Assembly: GCF_001536285.1 (NCBI RefSeq)
Contig: NZ_FAOZ01000028.1
Coordinates: forward strand, 1-64,000
DNA: 64,000 nt
Reading direction: 5' to 3'
DNA from: Parafrankia irregularis
GTDB taxonomy: Bacteria > Actinomycetota > Actinomycetes > Frankiales > Frankiaceae
Shown here piece after piece: positions 1 through 8,595 of this stretch. Every line of letters starts with the position of its first letter. The first letter of the stretch is position 1. The position numbers and the translations under genes are program-made. The notes beneath the pieces were generated by a model. That model made no database searches. It saw nothing but the letters and a program-made list of their open reading frames with translations, and was not told where the DNA came from.

Positions 1-2
1 CC

Positions 3-200
3 CGCCGGGGGAAGCAGCGGGCCCTGGTCGCTGTCATGCACAAGCTCACCGTCGCGATCTGGCATGTCCTGCACGACAGGACCGGACACAAGGACCTCGG
101 CGCCGACTACCACACGAGGAAGAACCCGCAACGCGCGATGCGACGCATGATCCGCGAAGCGAACGCCCTCGGCCTCACCATCCGCTTCGACCCCGCCTGA
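3..200 (+). pseudogene. IS110-family transposase, C-terminal fragment
   Basis: An open frame enters from the left window edge and ends at a TGA. The 65 visible residues include ALVAVMHKLTVAIWHVL and then KDLGADY, which resemble the C-terminal end of IS110/IS116/IS902 transposases that act by a RuvC-like DEDD mechanism. Neither the catalytic N-terminal region nor a start codon is in the window, so it cannot be said whether the gene is intact upstream. A palindromic repeat begins about 80 bases downstream. Confidence 0.7.
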
Positions 201-281
201 CCGGACCCAGCCCACCCAACCCGCCACAACCAGCCGATCAAGCCCCGACCCGCAGCTCACGTCAGTTTTTCGTGTCAGATC

Positions 282-374
282 TGAGGATTTGGGCTGCGAG
301 AACGACCAAAATCCTCACATTCTGCTGATCGCCAGGTAGCTTTGCGTCGCTTTTGTGCCTCTTGTTGTGAATTG
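282..374. repeat. Palindromic dispersed element, copy 1
   Basis: An imperfect inverted repeat, TGAGGATTTGG at 282-292 against CCAAAATCCTCA at 306-317, is followed by a tail ending in GTGAATTG at 374. Bases 301-374 align without gaps to 41146-41219 (about 52 of 74 identical by hand count). The stem core GAGGATTTTGG also recurs at 46183-46225 and 46277-46320. This indicates a mobile or REP-like family; it carries no gene. The neighbouring stretch 375-607 shows nothing recognisable. Confidence 0.7.
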
Positions 375-607
375 TCGACGCGACTGAGGGTGGCCAAGAT
401 CTTCAATGCCGTGGGCCGCCGCCGCGACTGCCGCCTGGCGCCGCCGGTGATATCGCCGAGTGCGTCGCGGCCCACCGTTCCCGGGTCGGGTTGTCCCGAT
501 CCTCGGCCGGGGGGCCGGGGGCCGGGGCCGGTGGTCCGTGCCCTCTGTGTGGACCACCCCGTCCCGCCCCAGCGCGGCCGGCGGCGAACCGGGCGTCGTG
601 CCGGTCG

Positions 608-651
608 TTGACGTCCCGTCGTGACGCGGCTATCTTCGAACGTATGTTCGA
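608..651 (+). promoter_or_regulatory. SOS promoter with LexA box for the mutasome operon
   Basis: A -35 hexamer TTGACG (608-613), a 17-base spacer and a -10 hexamer TATCTT (631-636) form a near-consensus promoter. It is overlapped by TCGAAC-GTAT-GTTCGA (636-651), a perfect 16-base palindrome matching the actinobacterial LexA/SOS box (CGAAC-N4-GTTCG). LexA bound there would cover the -10 edge and the start site. The first gene downstream starts at 739, so the four-gene operon is predicted to be DNA-damage induced. Confidence 0.85.
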
Positions 652-738
652 TGTCCGTAACGGGTGGGCGGGCTGACGGCCGAGAGGTCAGTACCTGAGG
701 GGTCGGTACCGAAAGCCAGCACCGGAGAGGTGATCCCG

Positions 739-1425
739 ATGGGCACGGTTCGATGGAACACCGTCGATGGGTATGCGGCGGTCGGCGGCCAACACAACGG
801 CGGCCAACACAACGGTGGTCGGGGCGGCGGGGAACCTGACGGCCGGAGCCCGGCGGGTGGTGGCGCACCGGTGAGCGGGCCCGGTGGTGTTGGCCGGCCA
901 GGCTCATCCGGTGCCGCGGTGGCTTCTCGCGGGGGTGCGCCGACCGCGTCCGGGCAGGTGCCCGGGCGGCCTGCTGGTCGAACCATGCTCCCCGCCGCGG
1001 GGCTGCCGCGGCGTTCCCGGGACGAGCTTCTCGCCTCGGCGCGGCGTGGGCTGGCCGAGGCGGCCTTCGCGCGTCGGCCCGGCGAGCGTTACGCGCTGGC
1101 GCATCTGGCCGCGCTGCGGGTCGCCGCCGCTGTTCTCGCCGCCCGGGCCCAGCCCCGTCCGGGGCATCGGGGCCGTCCGGCGAGCGCCTGGCAGCTGCTG
1201 GCGGTGGTGGCTCCGGAGCTCCAGGAGTGGGCGGCGTTCTTCGCCGAGGGCGCCGGCCGGCGCGCGGCGGCGGAGGCCGGCCTCGCCGTCGTGACGGCCA
1301 GGGATGCTGATGATCTTGTCCGTCAGGTGGAGATCTTCCTCGGGATCGTCGAGGCGGCGCTGGGCGTGCCCTCCCAGCCGTCGTTGACGCAGGCCGAATC
1401 CTCCGAGGGGTGGACGTGGCGCTGA
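739..1425 (+). CDS. SAV_6107-type HEPN domain protein
   Basis: Protein of 228 residues. The first ~90 are Gly/Ala-rich and probably disordered. The helical C-terminal half, from about residue 92, resembles the SAV_6107 group of HEPN proteins found beside imuA'/imuB in actinobacteria. ERYALAHLAALR contains R117 and H122 in the Rx4H spacing used by HEPN RNases, but this motif lies in an early helix, so catalysis is not shown. The start at 739 is chosen because GGAGAGG lies 8 bases upstream. It is the first gene after the LexA box, and its end overlaps imuA' by a few bases, so it should be SOS-induced. Function is unknown. Confidence 0.7.
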   Translation: MGTVRWNTVDGYAAVGGQHNGGQHNGGRGGGEPDGRSPAGGGAPVSGPGGVGRPGSSGAAVASRGGAPTASGQVPGRPAGRTMLPAAGLPRRSRDELLASARRGLAEAAFARRPGERYALAHLAALRVAAAVLAARAQPRPGHRGRPASAWQLLAVVAPELQEWAAFFAEGAGRRAAAEAGLAVVTARDADDLVRQVEIFLGIVEAALGVPSQPSLTQAESSEGWTWR

Positions 1426-2120
1426 GCGCGCTTCAGCAGATCGTGGCCCATCCGGCGGCGGCGCGGGCCGGTGTGGCGCGGGCTGGTACGGGCGGTGAGC
1501 GGCTTCTCCCGGTGCTGCCGGCGTTGGCCCGGGTGCTGCCCGCGGGCGGCCTGCGGCGCGGCACGACGGTCAGCGTCAGCGGGTCGTCCTCGTTGCTGTT
1601 GACGTTGTTGGCCGAGCCCTCCCAGGCGGGTGCCTGGTGCGGGGTGGTGGGGCACCGGTCACTGGGGATGCTGGCCGCCATCGAGGCCGGAGTCGTGCCG
1701 GAGCGGCTGGCCGTGGTGGCGGATCCCGGGCCGCGGTGGCCGGTGGTCGTCGCGGCCCTGCTCGACGCGATGGACATCGTGGTCCTGCGGCCGCCCCGGG
1801 GCGGGAACGGCGCTGACGCCCGCAGGCTCGCGGCCCGAGCCCGGGAACGGGGTGCCCTGTTGCTGGTCGCGGGGGACTGGGAGGCGGCCGACCTGCGGCT
1901 GTCGGTGGTCGCCCGGCGCTGGAGCGGGTTGGGGCAGGGCCATGGGCACCTGCGCGGCCACAGCACCCTGGTCCGGGTGGAGGGCCGGGGGGCGGCCAAC
2001 CGGCCCCGGCAGGTGTGGCTGGCGGGGCCGGGGCATCTGGTCGGGCCGGCCCTGCCGGGCATGCCGGCGGAACTGGCGGAGACGGTGACGGTGCTGCCGA
2101 TGGCCGCGGGGTCGGGATGA
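1416..2120 (+). CDS. imuA': ImuA'-like mutasome accessory protein
   Basis: Protein of 234 residues, weakly RecA-like (beta strand and loop around VSVSGSSSLLLTLLAEP, then LLVAGDWEAADLRLSVV). In the mycobacterial mutasome this protein works with ImuB and DnaE2 in translesion synthesis. GTG 1416 is preferred because GAGGGG (1405-1410) is correctly spaced; GTG 1410 in the same frame is possible. It overlaps the preceding HEPN gene, and its TGA overlaps the imuB ATG (ATGA), so translation is probably coupled. No clear intact Walker A motif is visible, unlike true RecA. Identity rests mostly on context. Confidence 0.75.
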   Translation: MALSALQQIVAHPAAARAGVARAGTGGERLLPVLPALARVLPAGGLRRGTTVSVSGSSSLLLTLLAEPSQAGAWCGVVGHRSLGMLAAIEAGVVPERLAVVADPGPRWPVVVAALLDAMDIVVLRPPRGGNGADARRLAARARERGALLLVAGDWEAADLRLSVVARRWSGLGQGHGHLRGHSTLVRVEGRGAANRPRQVWLAGPGHLVGPALPGMPAELAETVTVLPMAAGSG

Positions 2121-3829
2121 GGCCCGTGCCGACTCGGATGCTCGCGGTGCACATCCCGGACTGGCCCGCCGTCGCGGCCGGCCGGCGGCCGGGTGAGGCG
2201 GTGGCTGTCCTCGCCGCCAACCAGGTTCACAGCGCCGGCCCGGCGGCCCGGGCCCGAGGGGTACACCCGGGGCTACGGCGGCGGGAGGCGCAGGCACGCT
2301 GCCCTGACCTGGTCCTCGTGCCCGCCGATCCGGACCGGGACGCTCGGGCCTTCGAACCGGTCGTGGCGACTGTCGAAGGCGTGGTGCCCGGAGCGGAGGT
2401 GGTGCGGCCCGGCGACTGCCTGGTCCGTTCCCGAGGCGCTGCCCGCTACTTCGGGGGGGACGGTGTCGCGGTCGCCCAGGTGCGGGGCGCGGTCGAGGCG
2501 TGCCTTGAAAACGCGGATCTTCAGGCGGTCGTCCGGGTCGGTGTCGCCGACGGTCCGTTCGCCGCGCTGGCGGCCGCCCGTCTGGGTCGGATCGTCCCTC
2601 CCGGCGGTACTCCGGGCTTCCTCGCCCCGCTGCCCGTGGAGCTGCTCGACCGGCCGGAGCTGGTCGACGTCCTGCGTCGGCTCGGCCTGGCCACGCTCGG
2701 CGCCTTCGCGGGGCTGCCCGCGGCCGACGTGCTGGCGCGGTTCGGTCCGGATGGCGCCGTGGCGCACCGGCTTGCCCGCGGGGAGGACGAGCGGCCGCTC
2801 ACGCCCCGCGAGCGGCCGCTCGACCTGAGCGTGTCCGTGGAGTTCGAGGCGCCGGCGGAGCGGGTGGAGCAGGCTGCCTTCGCTGCACGCCGGCTCGCCG
2901 AGCAGGCCCAGGAACGGCTGCGTGACAGCGGCCTCGCCTGCACGCGGATCGTCATCGAGGCGGAGACGGAGCACGGGGAACGGCGGCAGCGGGTCTGGCG
3001 GCATGACGGGCCGCTGTCCGTCGCCGGCATCACCGACCGGGTCCGCTGGCAGCTCGACGGATGGCTGACCGGCACCGCACAGGAGCCGGGCCTCACCGGG
3101 CGGCCGACATCCGGGCTGGTGCTCGTGCGGGTCACCCCGGAAGGGCTGCTGCCGGGGGATGGTCGTCAGCTCGGGCTCTGGGGCGAGCCCGGGGCCGCGT
3201 CCGGCCGGGTGGATCGGGCTCTGACCCGCGTCCAGGGGTTGCTCGGTCCGGGCGCGGTCACCATCCCCGTGGTCGAGGGCGGGCGTGATCCGTCCCGGCG
3301 GGTGCGGCTGGTTCCCTGGGGGGAGCCCCGGGAACCTGCGGAGCTACGGGAACCCGGCGAGTCCCGGGAACCGGCGAAGCCGCGGGAACCGGCGGGCTCG
3401 CGGGAACCGGCGAAGGCCGGCCGGCCTCGCGGCCACGGTGGAGGCCCGCGCATCCGTGGTGGGCGCCCGGGCGGCTGTGGCCGGGCCCGTGGAGAGGGGG
3501 CTCCGCCCTGGCCGGGAGCAGTTCCCGCGCCCGCGCCGGCCACGGTGCACGACGAGCCGCTGCCCGCCCTCGTCCTCGACGAGGGCGGAGAACCCGTCGG
3601 AGTCAGCGGGCGCTGCACGGTGACGGCCAGCCCGGCCTGGCTGTCGGTCGACGGAGCCGCACCCACCCGGATCACGGGCTGGGCGGGCCCATGGCCGGTG
3701 GACGAGCGCTGGTGGGATCCGGCCGTCGGCCGGCGCCGTGCCCGCTTCCAGCTGGTGGCGGCGGACGGGTCAGCGTCGCTGCTCTTCGTGGAGATCGGCC
3801 GCTGGTGGTTGGAGGCCACCTATGACTGA
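2117..3829 (+). CDS. imuB: ImuB, inactive Y-family polymerase-like hub
   Basis: Protein of 570 residues with the Y-family polymerase fold. The acidic catalytic residues are missing: the place of VDMD is taken by VHIPDW, and no SLDE motif follows. Around residues 351-356 lies QLGLWG, a beta-clamp binding motif at nearly the same position as in Mycobacterium tuberculosis ImuB. By analogy it recruits DnaE2 and ImuA' to the clamp during damage-induced mutagenesis. Residues ~400-440 are a run of short REPA repeats joined to an Arg/Gly/Pro linker. The start ATG overlaps the imuA' stop, and its own stop overlaps the dnaE2 ATG. Confidence 0.9.
   Translation: MRPVPTRMLAVHIPDWPAVAAGRRPGEAVAVLAANQVHSAGPAARARGVHPGLRRREAQARCPDLVLVPADPDRDARAFEPVVATVEGVVPGAEVVRPGDCLVRSRGAARYFGGDGVAVAQVRGAVEACLENADLQAVVRVGVADGPFAALAAARLGRIVPPGGTPGFLAPLPVELLDRPELVDVLRRLGLATLGAFAGLPAADVLARFGPDGAVAHRLARGEDERPLTPRERPLDLSVSVEFEAPAERVEQAAFAARRLAEQAQERLRDSGLACTRIVIEAETEHGERRQRVWRHDGPLSVAGITDRVRWQLDGWLTGTAQEPGLTGRPTSGLVLVRVTPEGLLPGDGRQLGLWGEPGAASGRVDRALTRVQGLLGPGAVTIPVVEGGRDPSRRVRLVPWGEPREPAELREPGESREPAKPREPAGSREPAKAGRPRGHGGGPRIRGGRPGGCGRARGEGAPPWPGAVPAPAPATVHDEPLPALVLDEGGEPVGVSGRCTVTASPAWLSVDGAAPTRITGWAGPWPVDERWWDPAVGRRRARFQLVAADGSASLLFVEIGRWWLEATYD
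3322..3418 (+). repeat. 15-base in-frame repeats in imuB
   Basis: About six imperfect copies of a 15-base unit resembling CGGGAACCGGCGAAG encode REPAx pentapeptides between the clamp-binding region and the C-terminal domain of ImuB. Copy number could vary between strains without shifting the frame. Confidence 0.75.
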
Positions 3830-6800
3830 GAGGCTGGTTGAGAAGCTGACTGCGAAGCCTCAGGTGCCGGTGGTGCCCTACGCGGAGCTGCACTGCCACT
3901 CGGCGTTCAGCTTCCTGGACGGCGCCAGCCAGCCCGAGGACCTGGTGGCGGAGGCCGTCCGGCTCGGCCTGTCCGCCCTTGCGCTGACCGATCACAACGG
4001 GATGTACGGCACCGTCCGGTTCGCGGAGGCGGCGGCGGCCGCGGGGCTGCCCACCGTGTTCGGCACGGAGGTCTCGTTCGGATCCCCGGCCCCCCGCGAC
4101 GGGGCGGCGGATCCCGACGCGACCCACCTCGTCATCCTCGCCCGGGACGCGGAGGGGTACCGCCGGCTGTCCCGGGCGGTGTCCGACGCGCATCTGGCCG
4201 GCGGGGAGAAGGGAATCATGATCGCGGAGGTGGAGGCCTTCGCGGCGGCCAGCGGAGGGCACTGGCAGATCCTCACCGGCTGCCGCAAGGGCGCTGTCCC
4301 GCGCGCGCTGGCCGCGGGAGAACCGGCCGTGGAACACGAGCGGGGGATGGCCGTGGCCGAGCGGGGGGTGGACGCGGCCCGCCGTGCCCTCGACGAGCTC
4401 GTCGGTCTGTTCGGTCGGGAGAACGTGGCCGTCGAGCTGTGGGACCGCGCCGCCCCGCTCGACTCGGCCCGTAACGACGCCCTCGCCGAGCTCGCGCGGG
4501 ACGCCGGGCTGCCGGTCGTCGCCACCGGCAACGTCCACTTCGCCACGCCGGCGTCGGCGCGGCTGGCCGCGACCATGGCGGCCGTGCGGGCCCGGCGGTC
4601 CCTGGACGAGATGGACGGCTGGCTGCCCGCGGCCGGCACGGCTCACCTGCGGTCCGGCCCGGAGATGGCCGCCCGGTTCGGGCGCTATCCGGGGGCGGTC
4701 GATGCCGCGGCCCGGATCGGCGCGGAATGCGCGTTCGGTCTCGACCTGGTCGCGCCGCGGCTGCCGGACTTCCCTGTTCCCCCCGGGCATGACGAGGCGA
4801 GCTGGCTGCGGCTGCTGACCATGCAGGGCGCCGTCCGCCGCTACGGCCCCGCGCGGGCCGAGCGGGTCGCGGGGGCCTACGACCAGCTTGTCCACGAGCT
4901 CAAGGTGATCGAGCAGCTGGGTTTTCCAGGTTATTTTCTGATTGTCCATGATATCGTCGAGTTCTGCCGGAGGAGCGATATTCTCTGTCAGGGGCGCGGC
5001 TCGGCTGCGAACTCGGCGGTCTGTTACGCGCTTGGCATCACCAATGTCGACGCGGTCTCCTTCGGCCTGCTGTTCGAGCGCTTTCTCGCGCCTGAGCGGG
5101 ACGGCCCTCCGGACATTGATATAGATATCGAGTCGGGGCGCCGGGAAGAGGTCATCCAGTACGTCTACGGTCGCTATGGCCGGGATCGGGCCGCGCAGGT
5201 CGCGAATGTGATCACCTATCGGCCGCGGTCCGCGGTGCGTGATGTCGCCCGCGCGCTGGGTTTCTCGCCCGGCCAGCAGGACGCCTGGTCACGGCAGATC
5301 GACCGGGGGATGCCACGCCACGCCCATCCCGCCGATCGGCCCGACACCAGGGCCGATGCCGATGCCGATGCTGGCGCCGGCGCCGGCGCCAGCATCGAGG
5401 CACCCGACTCGTCGGCGGGGATTCCGGCCGAGGTGCTTGATCTGGCGGGCCAGCTTCTCGGGTTCCCCCGCCATCTGGGGATCCATTCCGGTGGGATGGT
5501 CATCTGTGATCGCCCGGTCGCGGAGGTGGTCCCGGTCGAGTGGGCCCGCATGCCGGGGCGCACGGTGGTGCAGTGGGACAAGGACGACTGCGCCGCGGCC
5601 GGGCTGGTCAAGTTCGACCTGCTGGGCCTGGGCATGCTGTCGATGCTGCACGGTGTCTTCGACCTCATCCGCACGCATCACGGCCGGCAGCTCGATCTCG
5701 GTTCGATACCGCCGGAGGATCCAGCGGTCTACGACATGCTGTGCGCGGCCGACTCCGTCGGGGTCTTCCAGGTGGAGAGCCGTGCGCAGATGTCGACCCT
5801 GCCCCGGCTGCGTCCGCGGCGGTTCTACGACCTGGTCGTCGAGGTCGCCCTCATCCGGCCGGGGCCCATCCAGGGCGGCTCGGTGCATCCGTACATCCGA
5901 CGTCGCAACGGAACGGAGGAGGTGGTCTACCCGCATCCGCTGCTGCGCCGTTCGCTGGAGAAGACGCTCGGGGTGCCCCTGTTCCAGGAGCAGCTCATGC
6001 AGATGGCGATCGACGTGGCCGGGTTCACCCCCGCCGAGGCCGACCAGCTCCGGCGGGCCATGGGGGCCAAACGCGCCACGGAGCGCATCGACCGGCTGCG
6101 AACCCGTTTCTACGCGGGAATGGCGGTGAACGGTATCACCGGGGCGATGGCGGACGATCTGTACGCCAAACTCGCGGCCTTCGCGGACTTCGGTTTCCCG
6201 GAGAGTCATTCGGTGAGTTTCGCGTTCCTCGTCTATGCCAGCTCCTGGGTGAAACTGTATTACCCGGCGGCTTTCTGCGCCGCGTTGCTCAACGCGCAGC
6301 CGATGGGTTTCTACTCGCCGCAGAGCCTGGTCGCCGACGCACGCCGGCATGGCGTCGTCGTGCACGGGCCGGATCTCAACGCGTCCGAGGCGGGGGTGAC
6401 CCTGGTCGGCTCGCCTGCGGCGCTGCGGCTCGGTCTGGCCGGGGTCCGGCGGCTGGGTGGCGAGCTGGCCGAACGCATCGTCGCCGAACGCCGCGCGTGC
6501 GGTCCCTACCAGGACATGAGCGATCTGGTGCGCCGGGTGGGGCTGCGGGCCGAGCAGATCGAGGCGCTCGCGACGGCCGGGGCGTTCGGTTGTTTCGGGC
6601 TGGCCCGGCGGGAGGCGTTGTGGGCGGCCGGGGCGGTTGCCCAGGCTCGTCCGGGCCGGCTCGACGGCATGGTGTTCGGCGCGGACGTGTCGGCTGTCGC
6701 CGCCGCGCTGCCGGGGATGACCACAACGGAGACCGTGGTCGCCGACCTGTGGGCGACCGGGATAACCCCGGGCTGCTATCCCACCGAGCTTGTCCGCGGC

Positions 6801-7130
6801 CGGCTGGACGAGCTGGGAGTCGTGGTCGCCCGGCGGCTGCGGGATCTCGGCGGGGGCCGGCGGGTGCTCGTGGCCGGGGTGGTGACGCACCGGCAGCGTC
6901 CGCGGACCGCGGGAGGCGTGACCTTCCTGAGCCTGGAGGACGAGACCGGCCTGGTGAACATCATCTGTTCTCGTGGGGTGTGGGCCAGGCACCGGTCGGT
7001 GGCCCGGTCGGCACCGGCCCTGATCGTGCGGGGCCGGCTGGAGAGCGCGCAGGGTGTGGTGAACGTGATCGCCGAGAGCCTGCGGCCGCTGCCACTGGCT
7101 GTGGGCCGGCGGTCCAGGGACTTCCGATGA
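3822..7130 (+). CDS. dnaE2: Error-prone DNA polymerase III alpha subunit
   Basis: Protein of 1102 residues. The N-terminal PHP domain begins YAELHCHSAFSFLDG. The palm has the catalytic aspartates in PDIDIDIESGRR (D431, D433, D435). Near the C-terminus an OB-fold follows (VAGVVTHRQRPRTAGG). No tau-binding tail typical of DnaE1 is seen, as expected for DnaE2. It performs translesion synthesis with ImuB and ImuA'. A small Asp/Ala/Gly repeat insertion (5346-5395) interrupts the palm/finger region. The ATG at 3822 overlaps the imuB stop, so it is the last gene of the SOS operon. Confidence 0.95.
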   Translation: MTERLVEKLTAKPQVPVVPYAELHCHSAFSFLDGASQPEDLVAEAVRLGLSALALTDHNGMYGTVRFAEAAAAAGLPTVFGTEVSFGSPAPRDGAADPDATHLVILARDAEGYRRLSRAVSDAHLAGGEKGIMIAEVEAFAAASGGHWQILTGCRKGAVPRALAAGEPAVEHERGMAVAERGVDAARRALDELVGLFGRENVAVELWDRAAPLDSARNDALAELARDAGLPVVATGNVHFATPASARLAATMAAVRARRSLDEMDGWLPAAGTAHLRSGPEMAARFGRYPGAVDAAARIGAECAFGLDLVAPRLPDFPVPPGHDEASWLRLLTMQGAVRRYGPARAERVAGAYDQLVHELKVIEQLGFPGYFLIVHDIVEFCRRSDILCQGRGSAANSAVCYALGITNVDAVSFGLLFERFLAPERDGPPDIDIDIESGRREEVIQYVYGRYGRDRAAQVANVITYRPRSAVRDVARALGFSPGQQDAWSRQIDRGMPRHAHPADRPDTRADADADAGAGAGASIEAPDSSAGIPAEVLDLAGQLLGFPRHLGIHSGGMVICDRPVAEVVPVEWARMPGRTVVQWDKDDCAAAGLVKFDLLGLGMLSMLHGVFDLIRTHHGRQLDLGSIPPEDPAVYDMLCAADSVGVFQVESRAQMSTLPRLRPRRFYDLVVEVALIRPGPIQGGSVHPYIRRRNGTEEVVYPHPLLRRSLEKTLGVPLFQEQLMQMAIDVAGFTPAEADQLRRAMGAKRATERIDRLRTRFYAGMAVNGITGAMADDLYAKLAAFADFGFPESHSVSFAFLVYASSWVKLYYPAAFCAALLNAQPMGFYSPQSLVADARRHGVVVHGPDLNASEAGVTLVGSPAALRLGLAGVRRLGGELAERIVAERRACGPYQDMSDLVRRVGLRAEQIEALATAGAFGCFGLARREALWAAGAVAQARPGRLDGMVFGADVSAVAAALPGMTTTETVVADLWATGITPGCYPTELVRGRLDELGVVVARRLRDLGGGRRVLVAGVVTHRQRPRTAGGVTFLSLEDETGLVNIICSRGVWARHRSVARSAPALIVRGRLESAQGVVNVIAESLRPLPLAVGRRSRDFR

Positions 7131-7163
7131 CGGCGCGGCTCCGACTGGCACAGCCCTTGCATA

Positions 7164-7192
7164 CAGTCACAGACTCAGTCACCATCAGTTAC
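7164..7192 (+). repeat. Three CAGTYAC direct repeats upstream of dinB
   Basis: CAGTCAC at 7164 and 7176 and CAGTTAC at 7186 lie between dnaE2 and dinB, spaced 12 and 10 bases. They could be an operator for the downstream genes or chance. No LexA box is seen here. Confidence 0.35.
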
Positions 7193-7218
7193 TTTCGCGG
7201 GTGGGGTGATTACCGAGA

Positions 7219-8595
7219 GTGGTGATGTCTGGTGGCTGTGACTCGTATGGACGACCGGCAGGCGGCAGCGGAAGCGAAGAGTCCTCTGCTGCGACAGCGG
7301 AACACCTGGCTGCGGCGGCTGGCCGGACTGTCGGCCGGGGGGCTCCTCCTCGGCCTGATCATCGGTCTGCTGCTGCCGCGCTAGGGCCGGGCCTGCCGGA
7401 GTGCCCCATCCTGCACGTGGACATGGACGCCTTCTTCGCCTCGGTGGCGGTGCGGGACACTCCCGGGCTGCGCGGGCGACCGGTGATCGTCGGGGGCGGT
7501 GACCGGGGTGTCGTGCTGTCCGCGACCTACGAGGCCCGAGCCTTCGGGGTACGCAGTGCCATGCCGATGGCGCAGGCGCGCCGGATGTGCCCGGCGGCGG
7601 TCGTCGTCCCCGCCGATCACGGGCGCTACCGCGAGGCCTCTAGCGCGATCATGGGCGTCTTCCGTGACCTGACCCCGCTCGTCGCCCCCATCTCCCTGGA
7701 CGAGGCGTTTCTGGACGTCGCCGGGGCGCGGCGGCTGTTCGGCGGCCCGGTCGACATCGCGCGGGCGATCCGGGCGCGCATCGCCGCGGAGCAGGGGCTC
7801 ACCTGTTCGATCGGGGTGGCGCCCTCGATGTTCGTCGCGAAGATCGCATCGACCCGCTGCAAGCCGGACGGACTGTCGGTGGTGCGTCCCGAGGAGGTGC
7901 TCGCCTTCCTGCACCCGCTGCCGACGGCGGCGCTGTGGGGGGTGGGGCCGCGCACCGAGGAGACGCTGACCCGGCTGGGGCTGCGCACCATCGGCGACAT
8001 CGCACGGACCCCGGCGGACACGCTGCGGAGGGCGCTGGGAGCGGGTGCCGCGGATCATCTGATCGCGCTCGCGCACGGCCGTGACGACCGCCGGGTCGAC
8101 CCGGACCGCACCGAGGTGTCGATCGGCGCGGAGGAGACCTTCCCGACGGATCTGGCCGAGCCCGAACCGCTGGCACGCGAGCTGCTCCGGCTCTGCACCC
8201 GGGTCGCCGGCCGGCTGCGCGGGCGTGGCGAGGTGGCGCGCAACATCTCGATCAAGGTCCGCTACGCCGACTTCACCACTGTCACCCGAGCGCGTACGCT
8301 GCGCGAGCCGACCGACGTCACCTGGCTGGTCTACCGTGCCGCCCGGGAGCTGTTCGACGAGCTGTGGGGCACCCAGCGGCCACGGGTACGGCTGGTGGGC
8401 GTGCGGGCGTCCGGCCTGTCCGCGGCCGCACGGGCCGGGCGTCAGCTGACCTTCGACGAACAACCGGCACGCTGGGCGGACGTGGACCGGGCTACCGACG
8501 GGGCACACCGGCGGTTCGGGGACGGATCCGTCCGGCCCGCATCACTGCTGGCATCTCCGTCCAAACGCCGAACGGTGATGATCGTCCGCCCATGA
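7219..8595 (+). CDS. dinB: DNA polymerase IV (Y family)
   Basis: Protein of up to 458 residues. Catalytic motifs are intact: VDMDAFFASV (D68, D70 from this start) and SLDEAFLDV (D161, E162), followed by CSIGVAPSMFVAKIAS and a little-finger domain. It is therefore an active translesion polymerase, unlike ImuB. The start is uncertain. No ATG, GTG or TTG lies in frame between 7228 and 7416, so the first ~60 residues (low complexity) are either a real extension or the start is a rare CTG near 7393. The hairpin at 8588-8608 just after the stop may end transcription. No LexA box was found for it. Confidence 0.9.
   Translation: MVMSGGCDSYGRPAGGSGSEESSAATAEHLAAAAGRTVGRGAPPRPDHRSAAAALGPGLPECPILHVDMDAFFASVAVRDTPGLRGRPVIVGGGDRGVVLSATYEARAFGVRSAMPMAQARRMCPAAVVVPADHGRYREASSAIMGVFRDLTPLVAPISLDEAFLDVAGARRLFGGPVDIARAIRARIAAEQGLTCSIGVAPSMFVAKIASTRCKPDGLSVVRPEEVLAFLHPLPTAALWGVGPRTEETLTRLGLRTIGDIARTPADTLRRALGAGAADHLIALAHGRDDRRVDPDRTEVSIGAEETFPTDLAEPEPLARELLRLCTRVAGRLRGRGEVARNISIKVRYADFTTVTRARTLREPTDVTWLVYRAARELFDELWGTQRPRVRLVGVRASGLSAAARAGRQLTFDEQPARWADVDRATDGAHRRFGDGSVRPASLLASPSKRRTVMIVRP
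7232..7384 (+). CDS. Small single-pass membrane protein (hypothetical)
   Basis: A 50-codon frame starting GTG 7232 (GTG 7238 or ATG 7247 are alternatives) and ending TAG 7382-7384. After a charged stretch with DDRQAAAEAK and QRNTWLRR comes one hydrophobic segment, LAGLSAGGLLLGLIIGLLL, then PR and stop: a tail-anchored layout. It overlaps the N-terminal extension of the dinB frame in another frame, so only one of the two readings is likely to be translated. No family is recognised. Confidence 0.4.
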   Translation: MAVTRMDDRQAAAEAKSPLLRQRNTWLRRLAGLSAGGLLLGLIIGLLLPR

